From assembly GCA_035638575.1 (NCBI GenBank), contig DASQZT010000151.1, positions 25,093 through 89,092 of the forward strand: DNA of 64,000 nucleotides, read 5' to 3'. A program made the position numbers and the translations under genes. Positions 26,933-34,268 of this stretch are shown here, piece by piece. Positions within the stretch are counted from its first letter, which is position 1. Each line of letters begins with the position of its first letter. The notes under the pieces were generated by a model. The model was not told where the DNA came from, searched no databases, and saw nothing but the letters and a program-made list of their open reading frames with translations. This DNA is from DASQZT01 sp035638575. GTDB lineage: Bacteria > Acidobacteriota > Terriglobia > Bryobacterales > Bryobacteraceae.

Positions 26933-28017
26933 TGGAATCCATGCAAGCAAGTACTTTGGAAGCGTCGCCCGTCCTGAAAGCGGGCTACACCAGGTGGCTC
27001 GAACGCGACCTCCTGCCCGACTGGCTCATCCGCCTCGGCATCCGGCGGCTGCTGGCGGCTCGGTTGCGCGAAGAAAGCCAGGGAGGGCCCGAAGGGCAGG
27101 CGGAACGTCTCATGCAGTTCGTCGAGCAGCTCCGCCGCAGCCCCGTGGCGATCCGCACCAACGCCGCCAATGCGCAGCACTACGAGGTCCCGGCGGAGTT
27201 CTTTCGCCACGTGCTCGGCCCGCACATGAAGTACAGTTGCGCGTTGTGGCCGGGCGCGGTAGCGGAACTGGCCGAGGCCGAGGCCACCATGCTCGACCTG
27301 ACTTGCCGGCGCGCCCGCCTGGAAGATGGGCAGGACGTGCTCGAATTGGGCTGCGGCTGGGGCTCCCTCTCGCTTTACATGGCGCACCACTATCCCAACA
27401 GCCGCATCCTGGCGGTGTCCAACTCCCGGTCGCAGAAGCAGTTTATCGACGGCGAAGCGTCGCGGCGCGGATTAGCAAATCTGGAAGTGATCACCGCCGA
27501 CATGAATGAATTCGACACGGCGCGGCGCTTCGATCGTGTGGTCGCGGTGGAAATGTTAGAACATATGCGCAACTACGGCGAACTGCTGCGCCGTGTCGCC
27601 TCGTGGTCGCGGCCGGAAGCGCTGCTGTTCGTACATGTATTCGCGAACTCCCGCTTCGCCTATCCTTTCGAAGTGCGCGGCCCTTCAGACTGGATGGCGC
27701 AGCACTTCTTCACCGGCGGACTGATGCCCAGCGACGACCTGCTGCTCCATTTTCAGGACCAGTTCCGCATCCGCGAGCGTTGGCGGGTCAACGGCGTTCA
27801 CTACCAGAAGACGTCCGAAGCGTGGCTCACCAGGCTAGACCAGCACCGGGACGAAGTCCTGGCTCTTTTCGCTGCGACTTACGGCAAAGACGAGGCTCTT
27901 TGCTGGCTGGTGCGATGGCGAGTCTTCTTCATGGCCTGCGCCGAGCTGTTTGGGTACGCTCAGGGGCGGGAATGGATCGTGTCCCACTATCTGTTCGAGA
28001 ATCTATCCAGCAGCTGA
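26932..28017 (+). CDS. Cyclopropane synthase-like SAM methyltransferase (second copy)
   Basis: A 361-residue SAM methyltransferase of the cyclopropane synthase superfamily but with a divergent, shorter N terminus than the gene at 20163-21455. It shows QHYEVPAEFFRHVLGP, MKYSCALWP, the SAM loop VLELGCGWGSLSLYMAHHYP and VVAVEMLEHMRNYGE. The reaction may be methyl transfer without ring closure. Its TAATG overlap with the DUF1295 gene makes it part of the carH operon. Confidence 0.85.
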   Translation: MESMQASTLEASPVLKAGYTRWLERDLLPDWLIRLGIRRLLAARLREESQGGPEGQAERLMQFVEQLRRSPVAIRTNAANAQHYEVPAEFFRHVLGPHMKYSCALWPGAVAELAEAEATMLDLTCRRARLEDGQDVLELGCGWGSLSLYMAHHYPNSRILAVSNSRSQKQFIDGEASRRGLANLEVITADMNEFDTARRFDRVVAVEMLEHMRNYGELLRRVASWSRPEALLFVHVFANSRFAYPFEVRGPSDWMAQHFFTGGLMPSDDLLLHFQDQFRIRERWRVNGVHYQKTSEAWLTRLDQHRDEVLALFAATYGKDEALCWLVRWRVFFMACAELFGYAQGREWIVSHYLFENLSSS

Positions 28018-28112
28018 AGCGCGAGCTTGCGAAGGCGTTCCAGCGCCGGTATCGACTGGGGATTTTGAGGGAATTCTGATAGCCACTCTGGCTCAGGCCG
28101 CATCCAACTGTT

Positions 28113-28622
28113 ATGCTTCCCATGATTCTGATGGCTTCCGCAATGGTCCAAACTCTCTCCCCGGGCGAACCCATGCCGGTCTTGAAGGGTGAGTTCCTCA
28201 CCGGCCGGCCCGCAGTTCTGCCGGAGGCCGCTTCCGGCCGCGTGGCCCTGCTGGCCCTGGGCTTCACTTATGATTCGCGATTCGTCGTGGAAGCCTGGGT
28301 TGGCCGGTTCCGTAAAGACTTCGGCGAGAATCCGCAAGTCACGTTCTACGAAGTCCCCATGATCGGCGGCATGGCCCGCCTTGGAAAGTGGTTCATCGAT
28401 AGCGGAATGCGGAAGGGTACGCCGAAGGAGGATCAAGAGAACGTCATCACGGTCTACGGGGGAACCGATTCATGGAAGCAGCGCCTGGGCTTCCAGTCAC
28501 CCAATGCCGCCTACCTGCTGCTCCTTGACCAGCGCGGCGTGGTGCGGTGGCGGCACAGCGGCCAGTTCGACCAAAAAGCCTACGATGAAATGTCAATCCA
28601 GGTAACCGCTCTGCTGAAGTAG
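28113..28622 (+). CDS. Thioredoxin-like (ATP10-like) protein
   Basis: A 169-residue protein with an N-terminal hydrophobic stretch and a thioredoxin-like body. VALLALGFTYDSRFVVEAW is where a redoxin has its first strand and active-site loop, but no CxxC is present. The C-terminal AYLLLLDQRGVVRWRHSGQF is the typical last beta-hairpin. The lack of redox cysteines resembles the ATP10/assembly-factor group, so a chaperone-like role is more likely than disulfide exchange. The gene lies 95 bases after the second synthase gene and may belong to the same operon. Confidence 0.65.
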   Translation: MLPMILMASAMVQTLSPGEPMPVLKGEFLTGRPAVLPEAASGRVALLALGFTYDSRFVVEAWVGRFRKDFGENPQVTFYEVPMIGGMARLGKWFIDSGMRKGTPKEDQENVITVYGGTDSWKQRLGFQSPNAAYLLLLDQRGVVRWRHSGQFDQKAYDEMSIQVTALLK

Positions 28623-28647
28623 CTACCTCTACTCCGACAGACCCACG

Positions 28648-29262
28648 TCACGCCGGAACGATGGTGCGCTCGGATGAGCCAAACTGTCTCTCCAGACGCT
28701 GCCTCAACTCAGCTCGAGCCCGCATAAGACGGGACTTAGCCGCTACGAGGGTGATCCCCAACCGCACCGCCACCTCATCCATAGGCAACTCGTCCAGATC
28801 GCGCAGCACCAAGACACTACGAAGGATGGGAGGCATCCTGCGGACCTCCCGGTGCAGGATGGCGGACATCTCCCTGCGCCCAAGTTCCGCTTCGGGAGTG
28901 GGTCCTCTGTCGGGGAGTTCCATCACGCCGACGTTCCCCTCGTCGGCTCCCTCATCCAGATAGAGGAAACTGGCTTTCCGCGCTTTCCTCAGCCGCATCA
29001 GGCACTGGTTGATCACGATCCTGGAGATCCAGGTCGAGAACTTCGAGTCGCGCTGAAAGCGGCCGAGGTACCGCCAGGCGTTCCAGTAAGAGTTCTGCAC
29101 CTCATCTTCGGCGTCCTGCCGGTCCTTAAGAATGGAGAGTGCCAGCTTGAACGAGGAAGACGAGTTCCGGCTCATCAGCTCCGCAAAAGCAGCCTCTTCT
29201 CCGTCTTGGGCCAATGTCAGTAGCTGGTCGTCAGAGAGATCGTGCATGCCTGCAGTTTTCAC
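28648..29262 (-). CDS. ECF-family RNA polymerase sigma factor
   Basis: A 204-residue ECF sigma factor. Region 2 is seen in AFAELMSRNSSSSFKLALSI and DAEDEVQNSYWNAWRYL through STWISRIVINQCLMRLR. Region 4 is MPPILRSVLVLRDLDELPMD followed by AVRLGITLVAAKSRLMRAR. No anti-sigma gene adjoins it, so its control is not visible. The genes on either side (thioredoxin-like protein, XRE-cupin regulator) suggest a stress function, but its targets are unknown. Confidence 0.92.
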   Translation of the reverse strand: MKTAGMHDLSDDQLLTLAQDGEEAAFAELMSRNSSSSFKLALSILKDRQDAEDEVQNSYWNAWRYLGRFQRDSKFSTWISRIVINQCLMRLRKARKASFLYLDEGADEGNVGVMELPDRGPTPEAELGRREMSAILHREVRRMPPILRSVLVLRDLDELPMDEVAVRLGITLVAAKSRLMRARAELRQRLERQFGSSERTIVPA

Positions 29263-29304
29263 AGATATTCACCTACGGAGGAGATTGCGGCGGGCGATAA
29301 GCAG

Positions 29305-29373
29305 ATTCACTGTACATAAAAGTCAATTCAGTGTAGCTAATGTATTGACACAATCATTCAGTGCTACTAAACT
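29305..29373 (+). promoter_or_regulatory. Promoter with three direct repeats upstream of the XRE-cupin gene
   Basis: TTGACA at 29345-29350 and TAAACT at 29368-29373 are 17 bases apart, a good sigma-70-type promoter just before the ATG at 29382. Related 15-mers ATTCACTGTACATAA (29305), ATTCAGTGTAGCTAA (29326) and ATTCAGTGCTACTAA (29356) occur in direct orientation, the last overlapping the promoter. The spacings of 21 and 30 bases are close to two and three helical turns, which fits cooperative binding of a regulator, probably the gene's own product. Confidence 0.65.
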
Positions 29374-29381
29374 TTGTTAAA

Positions 29382-29990
29382 ATGAAGCAGGAAAGCGGCT
29401 CTGAGACGATCCAGCGGGTTCTGTCGTCCTATGATCTTGGCCGGAAGCTCCGGCAACTGCGCCTTCGTAAGAAGATCGCCCTGGTGGACCTGGGAAAGCA
29501 CACGGGACTCTCTCCGTCCATGCTTTCCCAACTGGAAAACGGTAAGATGATCCCCACGCTTCCCACGCTGGCGCGGATCGCTATGGTTTTCGATGTCGGC
29601 CTCGAACACTTCTTCGGGGACAAGCACGGGCGGAAGCTGTTTTCCGTGGTTCGGGCCCAGGAGCGGATGCGCTTTCCCGAGCGGCCCGACGTGCCTTCTC
29701 CGTCCTACTTCTTCGAGTGCCTGACCTTCGCGACCCAGGGAAAAGGCATCCAGGTTTACCTGGCGGAATTTCCGCAGCGCGCGCCGGTAGAGGGCAGCGA
29801 GCACTTCCACGAAGGATCGGAGTTCTTGTTTGTGCTGGAGGGGTCGTTGACCATTCGCTCTCAGGGCGAGGATCACGAACTTGGGGCCGGCGATAGCGTG
29901 CTTTTGGACTCCTCCGAGCCGCACAGCTATTTTGGCGGGGGAAAAACGGGCGCGCGCGCCTTAGTGGTCACCGTGCCTCCGCGGATTTGA
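29382..29990 (+). CDS. XRE-family transcriptional regulator with C-terminal cupin
   Basis: A 202-residue regulator. Residues 14-75 form an XRE helix-turn-helix (RQLRLRKKIALVDLGKHTGL, SPSMLSQLENGKMIPTLPTL) and residues 115-195 a cupin (HFHEGSEFLFVLEGSLTI, GAGDSVLLDSSEPHSY). XRE-cupin regulators sense small ligands and often control detoxification or amine and sugar use. The ATG at 29382 lies 9 bases after the -10. A GTG at 29361 is possible but lies inside the promoter. Its 3' end overlaps the convergent ferrochelatase gene by 23 bases. Confidence 0.88.
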   Translation: MKQESGSETIQRVLSSYDLGRKLRQLRLRKKIALVDLGKHTGLSPSMLSQLENGKMIPTLPTLARIAMVFDVGLEHFFGDKHGRKLFSVVRAQERMRFPERPDVPSPSYFFECLTFATQGKGIQVYLAEFPQRAPVEGSEHFHEGSEFLFVLEGSLTIRSQGEDHELGAGDSVLLDSSEPHSYFGGGKTGARALVVTVPPRI

Positions 29991-31026
29991 CCGGCGCCCG
30001 CTTGGGCGGAGGGCAACAATCCGGCCCGCAGGTATCGCAACCGGCGCTCGCCCTGCCGAGGCAGCGCCGCTCGCGGCCCTCGGTCAGCTCCAGAATCAGT
30101 TCGCGGATCATGGAAACGAAAGCCGGATGCACCCCAACCGTTGCAGCGCGGGACAGGTTGACCCCGATTTCCCGGCACAACGCGGCAGCTTCGGTGTCCA
30201 GGTCGTAAACCACCTCCATGTGATCCGACAGAAATCCGATCGGCGCCAGAACCAGGTCCTTGAGACCTCCGCCCGCGTGCAACTGGCGGATGGAATCGCA
30301 GACGTCGGGTTCGAGCCAGGGCTGCATGGGCGGACCGCTCCGGCTCTGGTACACCAGCGCGCCCGGTCGGCCCACGGCTTGCGACACGAGTCCGCAGGAC
30401 TCCAGGAGTTGTGCCACGTACGGGCTCATTTCGGCCATGGAAATGGGAATGCTGTGCGCAGTGAAGAGGAGCGGCGCCGCCGCGCGCCGGTCGTCCGGGA
30501 TCCGGTTCAGGGCTTCCCGCACGCGCTCGGCCATGGCATGAATGAAGCCCGGGTGGTCGTGAAAAGTTCGCAGCTTGTGGATCTCCGGCGCGCCGGACCC
30601 GATTTCCGTCCTCGCCCGCTCGAAGTCCTCCCGATACTGCCGGCAGCCCGAATAAGATCCGAAGGCCGATGTCGCGAAGGCAAGCGCCCGGCGAATGCCG
30701 TCCGCCCGCATGCGGCCGAGCGTATCCGCGAGCATTGGATGCCAGTTCCTGTTCCCCCAGTAGATGGGCAGCGCCGGTGCCTGCGCGTTGAGTTCGCATT
30801 CCAGCGCGGCGATCAAATCGCGGTTCTGTTCGTTGATGGGGCTCTTGCCGCCGAAGTGGTAGTAGTGTTCCGCAACTTCCAGCATGCGCTCCCGCAGCAC
30901 ATTTTTTCCGCGCAGCACATACTCCAGGAAAGGGATGACGTCTTCCGTCCGCTCCGGCCCACCAAACGAGACCAGCAGCAGGGCGTCATATTGGTCGGGA
31001 AAAACAGGCGGGCGAGAAGGCGTCAC
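29968..31026 (-). CDS. hemH: Ferrochelatase (heme synthesis)
   Basis: A ferrochelatase of about 352 residues, which inserts iron into a porphyrin in the last or penultimate heme step. LLVSFGGPERTEDVIPFL is the N-terminal motif, TAHSIP contains the catalytic His, and the IGFLSDHMEVVYDLD block contains the acidic metal-side residue. An unusual C-terminal tail rich in Cys (CDTCGPDCC) follows the catalytic domain and may hold an iron-sulfur cluster. The GTG at 31026 is chosen because it overlaps the upstream stop (GTGA). Another GTG at 31059 is also in frame. Confidence 0.9.
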   Translation of the reverse strand: MTPSRPPVFPDQYDALLLVSFGGPERTEDVIPFLEYVLRGKNVLRERMLEVAEHYYHFGGKSPINEQNRDLIAALECELNAQAPALPIYWGNRNWHPMLADTLGRMRADGIRRALAFATSAFGSYSGCRQYREDFERARTEIGSGAPEIHKLRTFHDHPGFIHAMAERVREALNRIPDDRRAAAPLLFTAHSIPISMAEMSPYVAQLLESCGLVSQAVGRPGALVYQSRSGPPMQPWLEPDVCDSIRQLHAGGGLKDLVLAPIGFLSDHMEVVYDLDTEAAALCREIGVNLSRAATVGVHPAFVSMIRELILELTEGRERRCLGRASAGCDTCGPDCCPPPKRAPVKSAEAR

Positions 31027-31577
31027 AGGCCGCTTCTCGATTTCAGCGGGACCGCGCACATGCCGGCGTAATCTGGCCTGTCGGCCGCAGTCCGGTGGCG
31101 GAAGCGCCGGACGATGCCCGATTCGTCGATGAGAAAGAGGCCGGGCATCTGAAAACTATCCGCGGTGAGGCGCCCGATTCCGTGACGCGACAAAACTCCC
31201 TCGGGCAAAGCCCGCCAGAGGACCTTCGGCCCGAACAGTTGCCGGAGCCTGCCGCGTTTCAGGCCGAACGCCTGGTACAGCTTTCGATCGGGATCGCAGA
31301 TCCGGTCCACGGCGCCGAGGCCATACCTCTCTGTCAGCTTCTCAATGGCCTTGGAATCGCCCATGTGAACCAGCACGATCCGCACACCGGCCGCCTCAAT
31401 GACACCGCGCTCTCGTGCCACGTCCCCGATCGCCTCGCGGCAAAACGTGCATCCTGCGTGGCGCAAGAATACCAGCAATACCGGAGATGCCTCGGACAAC
31501 GCCGCGAGTGTTTGTCCCGATTGCGTCCGGGCCCCGTCGAGAGCCTGCAAGATATCCTGCAGTTGTGGTTGCGCCAT
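31023..31577 (-). CDS. Peroxiredoxin-like / AhpC-TSA-type redox protein
   Basis: A 184-residue thioredoxin-fold protein of the SelL-related peroxiredoxin-like group. LLVFLRHAGCTFCREAIGDV has a CxxC in the active-site position of the fold, and FQMPGLFLIDESGIVRRF is the late beta-hairpin. It probably reduces peroxides or disulfides in the cytoplasm, since no signal peptide is seen. It ends in a GTGA overlap with hemH, so the two are co-transcribed. Linking peroxide defence to heme-iron handling is sensible but inferred. Confidence 0.82.
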   Translation of the reverse strand: MAQPQLQDILQALDGARTQSGQTLAALSEASPVLLVFLRHAGCTFCREAIGDVARERGVIEAAGVRIVLVHMGDSKAIEKLTERYGLGAVDRICDPDRKLYQAFGLKRGRLRQLFGPKVLWRALPEGVLSRHGIGRLTADSFQMPGLFLIDESGIVRRFRHRTAADRPDYAGMCAVPLKSRSGL

Positions 31578-31643
31578 AATTCCTCAAAAACGTGGGGCAA
31601 ACCGCGAGGCTCACCCCCTCTAGTGTCGTAGACTCGATTGCGG

Positions 31644-32129
31644 CTACTGCGGGAGAACCACCGTGTCGATCACGTGAATCACGCCGTTCGTGCACAGGAT
31701 GTCGGTTTTAACAACTTTCGCGTTGTTCACCATCACCGACCCCATCTCGGTCTTCACAGTCAACGCCTCTCCGTTCACGGTCTTGGCGCTATTCAACGTC
31801 ACCACATCCTTCGCCATCACCTTACCCGGTACGACGTGGTAGGTGAGGATCGCCGCCAGCTTGGCTTTATTTTCCGGCTTCAACAGATCTTCGACCGTCC
31901 CCGCAGGGAGCTTGGCAAAAGCCTCATCGGTCGGCGCAAACACTGTAAATGGGCCGGGGCCCTTCAGTGTGTCAACCAGTCCGGCCGCTTTCACAGCCGC
32001 GACCAGGGTGTTGAAGGATCCGGCGGACACCGCGGTATCCACGATATCCTGCGCCGGGGAAGCCGCGAAAGCGACCGTAGCCAGTAAAAGAGACGCCACA
32101 CCGGCGCCGGTTCTCAAAAAACGATTCAT
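31644..32129 (-). CDS. Secreted fasciclin-domain protein
   Basis: A 161-residue fasciclin (FAS1) protein. A signal peptide (residues 1-22, cleavage after AFA) precedes one FAS1 domain with the H1 block KGPGPFTVFAPTDEAFAKLP, the YHVVPGKVMAKD centre and the C-terminal NGVIHVIDTVVLP. Such single-domain proteins act in adhesion or as surface proteins and are often stress- or light-induced. The ATG at 32129 sits seven bases after GAGGAG; a second ATG six bases upstream is less well placed. Confidence 0.92.
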   Translation of the reverse strand: MNRFLRTGAGVASLLLATVAFAASPAQDIVDTAVSAGSFNTLVAAVKAAGLVDTLKGPGPFTVFAPTDEAFAKLPAGTVEDLLKPENKAKLAAILTYHVVPGKVMAKDVVTLNSAKTVNGEALTVKTEMGSVMVNNAKVVKTDILCTNGVIHVIDTVVLPQ

Positions 32130-32155
32130 CTTCATTCTCCTCTGATCCAATCTCG

Positions 32156-32224
32156 GTGGGAGCTAACCTCCCACTAGGTTGGATTTCGTCTTGCGCAGAT
32201 TGGAGGTAGAAAAACCTTCGCGAA
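32156..32224 (-). promoter_or_regulatory. Leader hairpin and shared element upstream of the fasciclin gene
   Basis: A perfect hairpin, GTGGGAG (32156-32162) and CTCCCAC (32168-32174) with a 5-base loop, lies 27-45 bases before the fasciclin start and could affect ribosome access. Just upstream, around 32198-32208, is GATTGGAGGTA within a 40-base block that also resembles the sequence at 33171-33181 upstream of folE. The block probably carries the promoter or a regulator site. No standard -10/-35 is obvious. Confidence 0.45.
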
Positions 32225-32470
32225 TTTGTGAAGCTCCCCAGTCGCTCCCGCTCATGCTTACGCTCACAGGATTCCAACCCATGTAGTCTTCCGAGCGAGC
32301 GACGCGATTGGTCATGGCTCTACAACCGGTTCGCAGACAGAATGGCCCGGCTGCTCATCGCGAATAACGGAATGCCGCCGCAGGTTCGATCCGGCCAGAG
32401 TTTCACTTTATACCGGTTTGCCGGGCCGCATCCCGGTATTGTGAAACATTGTTCCCCGCCTCGCGGTGAA

Positions 32471-33085
32471 CTAAATTCCGGACGCGCGGTGGCTCACCAA
32501 GGCCAGGAATTCGTCGCGGGTGGATTTGCGGTCGCGGAAGGCACCCAACATGGCGCTGGTCATGGCGCCGGAGTGCTGCTTCTCGACGCCGCGCATCATC
32601 ATGCAGAAGTGGCGAGCTTCGCAGATGACGCCAACACCCAAGGGATCGATGCTTTCCTGGATGCTCTGCGCCACCTCCTGTGTCAGGCGCTCCTGGATCT
32701 GCAGGCGGCGCGCGAAGGCATCGACAATCCGCGGGATTTTGCTGAGCCCGATCACTTTGGTTCGGGGCAGGTAGGCCACGTGCATTTTGCCGAAAAACGG
32801 CAGCATGTGGTGCTCGCACAGGCTAAAAAACTCGATGTCCTTCACCACCACCATCTCGTCGTACTTCACTTCGAAGAGGGCGCCGTTGACAATCTTGCGG
32901 ATGTCCATGCGATAGCCACTGGTGAGGAAGCTGAGCGCCTTCTCGACCCGCAGCGGTGTACCGGATAGGCCCTCGCGCTGTGGGTTCTCGCCCAACCGGG
33001 CCAACACTTCCTGAATCAGCGGAGCCAGACCGGGATCCGTTGGCTCAGCATGGATCATCTTCGCGACTGCTGCATTCGATTTCAT
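32471..33085 (-). CDS. folE: GTP cyclohydrolase I
   Basis: A 204-residue FolE that converts GTP to dihydroneopterin triphosphate, the first step to folate and pterins. The zinc-binding and catalytic residues are visible in SLCEHHMLPFFG and in ARHFCMMMRGVEKQHS, with GLSKIPRIVDAFARRLQ between them. Length and order fit the family. The start is the ATG at 33085. A longer frame to 33184 overlaps the promoter region. As a pterin supplier it could support the folate antenna of the photolyase, but the same gene may simply serve housekeeping folate synthesis. Confidence 0.95.
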   Translation of the reverse strand: MKSNAAVAKMIHAEPTDPGLAPLIQEVLARLGENPQREGLSGTPLRVEKALSFLTSGYRMDIRKIVNGALFEVKYDEMVVVKDIEFFSLCEHHMLPFFGKMHVAYLPRTKVIGLSKIPRIVDAFARRLQIQERLTQEVAQSIQESIDPLGVGVICEARHFCMMMRGVEKQHSGAMTSAMLGAFRDRKSTRDEFLALVSHRASGI

Positions 33086-33164
33086 AGCTCTTGATTCCGA
33101 ATATGTTCCGAGCGGTCCCGCGCGCCGACGCGGACGGTTGCTTCCACTGTCTTCGATTTCACTT

Positions 33165-33205
33165 TTCGCTGATTGGAGGTACAAAATCTCCGCGCAAGTT
33201 CCAAA
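33165..33205 (-). promoter_or_regulatory. Element upstream of folE shared with the fasciclin gene
   Basis: GATTGGAGGTA at 33171-33181 followed by a short A run and CGCG matches the sequence at 32198-32224 in order and spacing. Both lie about 70-120 bases before their start codons, in the same orientation to the gene. It is a candidate common promoter or operator for folE and the fasciclin gene. Confidence 0.4.
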
Positions 33206-33335
33206 TGACGTCCTCTCCCTTTCAGTTCAGCTCTGAGCTGCAAGCGATCCACAAAGGTGATCGCACTGTTCCTCATCGCCCGGCTTGTTCCGCGGGCAAA
33301 CATTGCAGAGCGCCACCGCATCGGCGCCGCCTGCC

Positions 33336-33596
33336 ATGCCCTATCAGCGCGGCCAGTTCTGGATTCGCCGCTTTCGCGTGCAAGCCGAAGCGTTGTGCGC
33401 CACACTGGCTGCGTTGACGCAACCGGCTCCCGCGCCCGACTTCGCCCACCGCGCCCTGGCCATGCTCGAATCTACCGGCTGGATCGCCGCTCACCGCTTC
33501 CTGTTTGCCGGCTTGCGCTGCCATTTGTTGGGCTGGCCGCGCGGTCTGGCTCCCGACGGCCGCCGCGCCGCTTTCTCCTCCGCCGCGCCCGCCTAG
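33336..33596 (+). CDS. Small hypothetical protein
   Basis: An open frame of 86 residues starting MPYQRGQFWIRRFRVQAEAL, with a helical-looking centre (FAHRALAMLESTGWIAAHRF). I do not recognise it, and codon usage was not tested. It lies between folE and the recombination scar and could equally be a truncated remnant. Confidence 0.3.
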   Translation: MPYQRGQFWIRRFRVQAEALCATLAALTQPAPAPDFAHRALAMLESTGWIAAHRFLFAGLRCHLLGWPRGLAPDGRRAAFSSAAPA

Positions 33597-33637
33597 CCAA
33601 GAACGAGACCGAACTATCAACGCAGATGAGTGCAGAA

Positions 33638-34045
33638 CGCTCTGGCACAGTCTTCAAGATTGAAGGTTCTTTGTCACAGTTTTGGCACAGTCGACGTCAG
33701 GATCGGCAAGAACGATGGACAGTGGGACTAGCAACTTATTTGGAATCTTAGCTGTTCGGTAGGGTTGGGGCTATTCCTAATTGTCCGATCACCTGCCTCG
33801 GGGGCAGGAGGTCGAGACCGGCGCGCGCCCCCGCGCCGTTTCCGAGCGAAATCGAGAGCCACAGTTCTTCAGTTAACCCTCCCCATTGCATAGGCCTGCG
33901 CTAGGTGACGGCCAGGCGGGACGGGCTTATGCTAAGACTGGATCGCGTGGTCGCGGAGAGTCTAACCAACCGGGGCAGATCCTGAAGGAAAACCGCAGGC
34001 ACCGAAGGGGTTTTGACACAGTGTTCGACGGTTTTGGCACAGTCA
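33638..34045. repeat. GGCACAGT repeats at the right end of the island
   Basis: TCTGGCACAGTC at 33639 and TTTTGGCACAGTC near 33674, then TTTTGACACAGT at 34012 and TTTTGGCACAGT at 34032, all on the plus strand. The last pair ends about 46 bases before the tRNA-Pro fragment. The same motif is paired at 11392-11415 near the other fragment. The first pair suggests a second, older element end. Between the pairs, 33793-33809 can fold like an anticodon arm with loop CTCGGGG, possibly a tRNA-Pro(CGG) scrap. Confidence 0.5.
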
Positions 34046-34090
34046 AGGCGAGAGGCTACAGGCATCAACCGCTGTTGAATCAATAGATTA

Positions 34091-34136
34091 TGGTCGGGGC
34101 GGGGCGATTTGAACGCCCGACCCCCTGCGCCCAAGG
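34091..34136 (-). repeat. 3' half of tRNA-Pro(UGG), right copy of 46-bp direct repeat (putative att site)
   Basis: Identical over 46 bases to 11232-11277, again from the anticodon loop to CCA on the minus strand with no 5' half. Since neither copy is complete, a full tRNA-Pro(UGG) should lie elsewhere, for example further right if a second element was inserted next to the first. The two copies bracket 22.9 kb. Confidence 0.85.
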
Positions 34137-34165
34137 CGGATGTTGTAGTGCTGCAAAGGTAGCTG

Positions 34166-34268
34166 TTTTTCAACTACTTGCAGCTAAAGGAGTTGTTCGG
34201 AGCCTGTTGAAGCCCGCGGATCCATGTTGAACTTGGAGGCTTTGGAAAGCTACAAAATTGACTACAGT
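34166..34268. other. Putative arm sites right of the tRNA-Pro scar
   Basis: TTTTTCAACTACTTG at 34166-34180 and the 19-mer GCTACAAAATTGACTACAG at 34249-34267. Read on the minus strand the 19-mer is CTGTAGTCAATTTTGTAGC, the same sequence found at 59380-59398 upstream of the tRNA-Gly fragment, at a similar distance and in the same orientation to the tRNA. This implies a second element to the right that used a related integrase. Confidence 0.55.

Noticed and set aside
33793..33840. A tRNA-Pro(CGG) gene from the loop CTCGGGG
   Set aside because: Only the anticodon arm and part of the variable region fit; the T-arm and acceptor cannot be built. It is kept only as a possible scrap within the repeat entry.
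11232..34136. An integrase or transposase inside the island
   Set aside because: None of the genes between the repeats carries a tyrosine or serine recombinase or a DDE transposase motif.
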